The notes beneath the pieces were generated by a model. The model was not told the DNA's origin. It saw only the letters and a list, made by a program, of their open reading frames with translations, and searched no databases. 64,000 nucleotides of DNA from Gnetum montanum (taxonomy: Eukaryota > Streptophyta > Gnetopsida > Gnetales > Gnetaceae): assembly GCA_015680685.1 (NCBI GenBank), contig MNCI01008940.1, positions 196,356 through 260,355 on the forward strand, read 5' to 3'. The position numbers and the translations under genes were made by a program. This document shows positions 58,204-64,000 of this stretch, piece after piece. Positions within the stretch are counted from its first letter, which is position 1. Each line of letters starts with the position of its first letter.

Positions 58204-58340
58204 TGTGCAAATCAAAATGAAATTATCAATGTGCTTTTATAATTCTATGTATAGTGGAAATTATATTGACCTTGAGGTTTGTACAATGATATTAATGATA
58301 TTGACTTAAACCTAAATAGTGCACATTCCACAAACAAAGT

Positions 58341-58357
58341 CCTTGGCAACAGTGCCA
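58341..58357 (-). promoter_or_regulatory. Primer-binding site, tRNA-Asp type (element B)
   Basis: On the minus strand TGGCACTGTTGCCAAGG, one base downstream of the LTR end at 58,359. Same class as elements 1 and C. Confidence 0.85.
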
Positions 58358-58358
58358 G

Positions 58359-59188
58359 TGATGAGTGATGAGGTACCCCCTACGCCCAACCATACAAATC
58401 ATGAAGCATTTAGATGCGATTTGGTCGAAGTCCATGGACTTTATTATTTCTAGTGAAATAGTCCTTTAGGAAGTGAATCAAGCCTTTAGGTCAATTGTTG
58501 TCTTCCCAATTACACTTGTGACATTCATTGGTATTGTTAAGTGTAATTGGGACATCTGATTTTTATCATTTTGTGTTTTATGGTTTGGTGCTCAAAATGT
58601 GGATAAAAGGAATTTAATTAACTAAACTAAATTAACTAATTAATTAGCATTTAACTATTTCTAACATAAGCATCTGTTCCCACTTTTTGTACATGTCTTG
58701 AACCCACGTATTCACTTTTGGGTGACCAAGTGCTACGCTACTAGGTGTACCAAGTGATAACGCTGCTGGGATTACCAAGCGAATACATGTTATGCTTGAA
58801 GTGGTCATAGTTATGTATTTAATCTATCTAGCTTAATTACTTCATTAACACAATTGCTGGAAAATATTTGTGAAATGATTAAAAACATTTAACAAATAAC
58901 TAAAAACATTGAATGCATAAATGAAATAGTTAATCTATCTAAAGTGCTACAAGGTTTATCAAAAAGCTTATCTTTATTATCACACACATTGTCATGCTTA
59001 GGTACAAAAATGCTTGAATAAAGATTTGTACACTTAATGACTCCTACTACGGGCACTTAGAGAAAAAATTCTAAGTTTCAAATAGAAAAAAATGCAAGAG
59101 CTTTGCTACAAGTACAATCTACTTATGTCATAAATGCAATTGCAAGCATGTATTTATAGTTGACACATGACACAACATTGATAGGGCC
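58359..59188 (-). repeat. Element B 5' LTR (possibly also the 3' LTR of D)
   Basis: 830 bp, homologous throughout to the split 3' LTR. The U5 end is TGATGAGTGATGAGG at 58,359. The U3 end stops at ATAGGGCC (59,188), about 33 bp short of the TGATAAG terminus seen in the 3' LTR, then passes directly into element D sequence. It holds the uninterrupted AATGT target (58,596-58,600) of element 1. Confidence 0.85.
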
Positions 59189-60590
59189 CCATCCATGCAT
59201 GGTAAGATGGAGAATGTGTGATGTGAATAAAATACTTTAAAGGAGCACATAGTTAGATGTAGAAGATGGGTGCATGAAATATTCTAATTGTAATAATGCC
59301 TAAAGATAAAGTGCTTAATGAACCCAAGCAAGATATATGCAAGTGGGTCCTCCCCATAGTAGGCACATGGCTTGTTTGCCCTTGCATAACCTCAACCTAA
59401 GGAGTATGTGGGCCTCATAGGTGATTAATGATTGATGAAAGTTAAAGATCAAAATCTAGAATATTCTATCAAAGAATTCAAGTACATTAGACAAAGACAC
59501 TAAACGAGAACATGGACACCAATAGTGAGGTGATGATGGGTAGCATGAGTGGATGAGGGAGAATGTGGAATGGAGTTCTGAATTAAGGTCATAAGAAGTC
59601 CTTTGTGGATTTGTGTTTAAATGCCTTGAAAAGATCCATCCTTAGACCATACCAAAATCAATTGCTTTTAGTGACTTTGCATTGCCACTCCAAGACTAAT
59701 CCATCCCCTTGAGACAAAAGAGTGCTTCCACAAAATAGCCACCATTTCTTAAAGAGAAGAAAAGAGAGGTAGGAAGTGAGAGAGGACCTTAGTTAGAGGG
59801 GTCCTTCAGGCATGGGTAACATGTTGTTCTAGTCCCATAACTAATGCCTGTAGTCCATTTTTTTGTCTAAGGGGTGTGCTTTGAATTTTCATAATATTTT
59901 TTTATTTTCTTTTATTTTTTTCTTTTTTTTTTCATTTGGATGGGAACCACACCATGCAAAGACTTATTCAACTTCCTATTATTGGTCAACATGGAATGGT
60001 AAGAAATCCATAAAACACTCATGCATCCAAGTAAGTAGAAGAGTACAAAGAGTATTGAATCCCCTTGAAGTCACACCCTAAGCAAACCTTTGCATCTTTC
60101 CTATTTCTAGAAACCACCAAGGTCACAAATTTATTAAAATTTTATTTAATGAAAGGGACCTCATAATTCCAAAATAAGGAAAATCATAGAGTTTGTGGAT
60201 GGGTGGATGATGTGGAATCATTGCCTCTTTCATGAAAAATAAACCATGTCTTAGCCATCAATATAAAAAATTCAAACTACCATTAGCAAACAAAAATATT
60301 AAGTACAAACTACCATTAGCAACAACTATAGCACCATTGTGTCCTATTGGCATAAAGCACATTTATTAAAAAAAAATTAGAAAATCATACTAAAATAAAA
60401 TAAAGTAGAATATATAAGAAAGTGTAAAATATTTTAGGAAAATTTAAATGTACTAATGATGATGTAAAACGAAAAATTGGTGTAAAATAGAAAAAAATTT
60501 TATAATAAAAAAGGTATAAAATAAATAGTTTACAAAAAAAAAATCTGTAAAACAAAAAATTGAAAAATTAAAGATCCACATATATGCTTA
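59189..60590 (-). mobile_element. Element D 3' spacer
   Basis: Noncoding sequence homologous to 50,770-52,130 of element B, in the same orientation. The counterparts of B's downstream ORF and PPT are absent, so about 3.5 kb is missing at the junction with the LTR. Confidence 0.65.
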
Positions 60591-60599
60591 TCATGGATG

Positions 60600-63500
60600 A
60601 CCATCTCCCCCATGACTAAGTTGGAACAAGGAGATCTAAAAAATTGAGTGTGGTTGTCCATCCATTGAAATATTTGTTTCACTAACTTACTTGGTCTCGT
60701 GGAAAGGTTTTATTTGTTGGATGTTGATCAATTGATTCTTGTTTGGGCTTTCAAGTTTGTATACGATCATGGTTCCAAAAGAAAAGGTTTCATCAATTAT
60801 ATAAGGCCCCTCCCATAATGTTTGGAATTTGATTTTTTGAGAAACATGTGTGGCGTTCCAATAGAGAACCTTATCTCTTGGTTAAATGTTTTGTGTACTT
60901 CATTCAAGGATAGGGCCACTAATCGATTTTCATCTAGCACATTTAGGTTGATTATTCTTTCTTTTTGTGCCAAACTTAAGTTAAGGTTCAAGTCACAGGC
61001 TATTGATAGTGTACGGAGCTCGAACTAAATTGAGAGCATTGGAAGTTTTTCATACACCAAATCATAAGAAGAGTAGCCTATAGGAAGTTTCCATGTTGAG
61101 TGGTAGGCTTAAAGGGCATTGTTTAATTTTGTGCTCCAATCTCTCCTATATTTGCTAATAGTTCTTATTAGGATCTTCACGATCTTCTTATTGGTAACCT
61201 TTGTTTGACTGTTGACTTGGGGGTGGTAGGGTGTTGTTAATTTATGCTCAACCCACAAGTGTTGCATAAGCTTATGAGAAGTAGCATTTATAAAATAGGT
61301 TCCGTTGTTAGAAATTAGTGCATGTGGCACCCTAAACTTGTTCACAACATTTTTTTGTACAAACCATGCAATAGTGGATGATGTACAATTGATGATGACT
61401 ACTGCTTCTGCCTATTTTATAGAGTAATTAATGGTGATGATTATATATGCCTTTTCATTTTACATGGGTGTGATGGGAGCCATTAAGTTGATAACCCATA
61501 TGTCGAAGGGTTCTAGTTGTTGAATCCACTGTTGAGGACCCTCCATTTGTGCAGTCATCCCACCATCTTGTTGACAACACTCATAGGATCGAACAAACTA
61601 GTGGACATCTCTAAAGATTATGGGCTAATAGTATCTTATCATTGGGATTTTTATGACTATATGTCTCCTTGTATAGTGGCCTCTGCAAAGGCCTTCATGA
61701 GCATCCTAGGGAATGTGTAAATGATCCATGTCAGGGACACAACAATGAACTAGGCCATCAACACACACCTTGTAAAGATGTCCATTGATTTGTACAAAGG
61801 TATTAGCCCAATGAAGAAATTGTTATTTCTTTCTATAGTCCAGATCTTATGGCATCTCATGAGTGAGAAGATAAGTGAGGATGTCATCATACCATTTTGG
61901 TTTTGCGGGCATTTATTCATTTATTACACTAGCAAAGAGGAGTTTATCAAGTAATTAGTTAGAGAGTAGGCTCTCCTCATTCCATCATAATCAAGACAAG
62001 TGATCAATGACCACATTCTTAGTCCCCTTTCGATCTACCATTGTAAGATCAAATTCTTACAAGAACACTAGCCACCATATGACACCAGGGATCACTGTTG
62101 GCTTGTTCATGAGGAAGCAGATGACACTATGATCAATGTGCACTACCTCTTTATATTGAGCACATAGTGCTTAAACTTTTCTGGATCATACACCACCACC
62201 ATCAGCTCTTTCTTTGTGGTGGTGTAATTCAACTGTGCACCTACAATACTTTGACTTGTGTAGTGGATGTAATATGGATGTTTCTTATTGTCTATCTACA
62301 TAAGCACAACTTCCAAGGCATAATTAGATGCATCTACCATTATATGAAATGGTTTGGACCATTTAGGTGCTTGTAGAATTGGAGCCTCTACAAGCTTCTA
62401 CTTGAGGCTCTGGAATGCATTTTCACATTCCTTGGTCTAGATGAATGAAGCATATTTCTTTGTTAGCTCAAACAATAGTTTTTCAATCTTAGAGAAATTC
62501 TCGATGAATTACTGGTAGTAGCCAATGTGTCTAAGGAATGAGCAAAAATTTTTAACGGTTTCTGGTTGATAGGTGATTCCTTGGATGACCCTTATTGTTT
62601 TAGGATCAACCTCAATCCTTGCCTAAGAAATTCTATGCCCTAGTACAATGCCTTCTTGAACCATGCAATGGCTCTTTTGCTAATTGAGCCACATGTTTAT
62701 TTCCACACATCTTTTGAGTACTTTCTCAAGGTGGTCCAAGCCTTACTTGAATGTAGCACCATAAGTAGAGAAGTCATCCATAAAGACTTCCACTTCCCTA
62801 TCAAATTGTTGTTAAAAGATGCTTAAAACTAAGCGTTGGAAAGTGGTAGGAGCATTGCATAGACTAAAAGGCATTTTGCGATATGCAAAGGTCCCCCAAG
62901 GACTCGTGAATGTTGTTTTGGCTTGATCTTCCAATGAAATTTAGATTTAGTTATAGCCACTATAACCATCTAGAAAACTATAATAACAATGCCTAGATAT
63001 GATGTCCAACACTTGATTAACGAATGACAATGGTAGATGATCTTTGAATGTTGCCATGTTTAACAACCTAAAGTCGATACAAACCTACCATTTTCCATCT
63101 CTCTTTGGTACTATCATGATTGGGCTGATCCACTCACTATTTGCAATGGGGTAGATAAATCTTGCCTTAAGGAGTTGTTCAATCTCGTCTTTGACAATTT
63201 ACTTCAATTTTGGGATCAACCACTATTGTGGTTGTCTCCTTAGCTTCATGGATAGATTATTATAAATGTGGTGTTGGCATATCTATGGATCAATTCTAGT
63301 AAGTTCAAGATATAACCAAGCAAAGGCTATTAGCCATTTGTTGATCACTTTCAATAGTTTTGCTTTTTGCTTGGGAGAAAGTTTGGCATTAAGTATGATT
63401 AGCTTGTCATTTTTCAATAATGCATATTCCAAGTTGATAGGTAGAACTTTCAACTCTAAGGGATCTTGTTTTAAATTTTCAAGGATCTCCAACTCTCCCC

Positions 63501-63847
63501 AGGTTGTATCATTATTTTCATTATTAGAAAGCTGGTGATGAACTTGCTTTAGCTCATCCATGCTTACGACATAAGCACATGTTAAGCTTTTAGTAGGTTT
63601 CATGCATATTGTGTTGCTTTCAGGATCAGTAGTTAGCCACTAGGTGCCCACTTCTTTTGTAGTTGCTATTTATATATACCTTTGAATATTTTTTTCATGT
63701 GCACACTGCTTGCATGCAAGAATAGATGCTCATTTCATAGACCAGAATTTTTGCATGCAATTCCATCCTATATCACTGTATGTGATGCATGGAACTCGCT
63801 TCTTCTCGATCTTTCCAAATGCATTTTCCTTAGATAATTTCAAGGTG
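60600..63847 (-). pseudogene. Element D pol, truncated and broken
   Basis: On the minus strand: the end of the PR-RT linker (63,847-63,640, SKENAFGKIEKKRVPCIT); a 106-codon pre-RT frame (63,603-63,283); RT (about 63,230-62,500) with an intact FMDD box at 62,784-62,773; RNase H (about 62,390-61,990); and integrase (about 61,720-60,980). Both integrase Asp positions visible read Asn: the first near 61,480 and the second, as ISNNG, at 61,309-61,307. The protease and gag are not in the window. Confidence 0.8.
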
Positions 63848-64000
63848 ATGAGTGTGAAAGTGTTGCATAAATGGGCCCTCGTCGATGGGGGTTACTATGT
63901 TGATGTAGTGCCATCGATGTAGTTTTGTATCAAAAATTATAAATATAAGTTCCCAACCATGTTTATGGGGAATTCAAGTCATAGTAGTAGTAGAGCTCTT
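63848..64000. other. Unassigned sequence beyond the D break
   Basis: Homology to B's PR-RT linker stops at 63,847. The remaining bases (GTGATGAGTGTGAAAGTG onward) match neither gag-pol nor the family LTRs as far as I can see. The breakpoint could be an insertion into D or D's own truncation point. Confidence 0.4.

Larger units (their letters stand above)
26884..59188 (-). mobile_element. Element B: Athila-like Ty3/Gypsy retrotransposon, interrupted twice
   Basis: On the minus strand the order is 5' LTR (59188-58359), PBS, gag, pol, a spacer, an extra ORF, a polypurine tract and 3' LTR. The 3' LTR is split into 37331-36726 and 27124-26884 by element 1. The extra ORF is split by element C at 38183/48150. 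Removing both insertions leaves about 12.8 kb, longer than elements 1 and C because of the extra ORF. The coding regions are broken by many stops. Its outer 5' LTR end lacks about 33 bp compared with the 3' LTR. The left flank is the truncated LTR E. Confidence 0.85.

Overview
This is nuclear DNA from a land plant, most likely a flowering plant with a repeat-rich genome. The evidence is two spliced plant-type genes with canonical intron borders, tRNA-derived SINE-like repeats, and nested Ty3/Gypsy LTR retrotransposons whose primer-binding sites match plant tRNA-Asp. The species cannot be named from the sequence. No tRNA, rRNA, CRISPR array or bacterial operon was seen.

Left part (1-26,546). 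The first 4 kb is a mosaic of two SINE-like families, a degenerate LTR and a solo LTR. A complete eight-exon gene for a TIC32-like short-chain dehydrogenase follows (4,472-13,443, 323 aa). Its first intron holds nine copies of a 72-bp minisatellite. After an intergenic stretch, a second solo LTR (15,159-15,966, TSD AGATG) splits a SINE copy. A block of about 310 bp occurs twice (16.6 kb and 19.15 kb). A three-exon gene for a non-RD receptor-like kinase lacking an ectodomain lies at 20,603-22,279. A block resembling plant mitochondrial DNA (about 22.86-24.33 kb), a relic integrase and a relic LINE reverse transcriptase complete this part.

Right part (26,547-64,000) is essentially all Ty3/Gypsy DNA, Athila-like by polymerase motifs, PBS and gag. 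A truncated LTR (E) is interrupted by element B on the minus strand. B's 3' LTR is interrupted by element 1 (27,125-36,720, plus strand, TSD AATGT). B's downstream ORF is interrupted by element C (38,184-48,110, plus strand). B's gag-pol then runs from 58.2 to 52.1 kb, and its 5' LTR at 58.36-59.19 kb abuts element D, a minus-strand relative truncated at both ends. Every copy has many in-frame stops, and each carries at least one change at a catalytic position, so none looks autonomous.

Working together: the two cellular genes look unrelated, one a plastid-envelope or redox dehydrogenase and the other a signalling kinase. The retroelements share termini, PBS and gag-pol. They split into a group with GATATC-N8-GATATC palindromes in U3 (1, C and the isolated LTRs) and a group with a different U3 (B, with D probably related), in which B also has an extra ORF after pol. 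Gene models rest on splice-site reading and family resemblance; no database search was possible.
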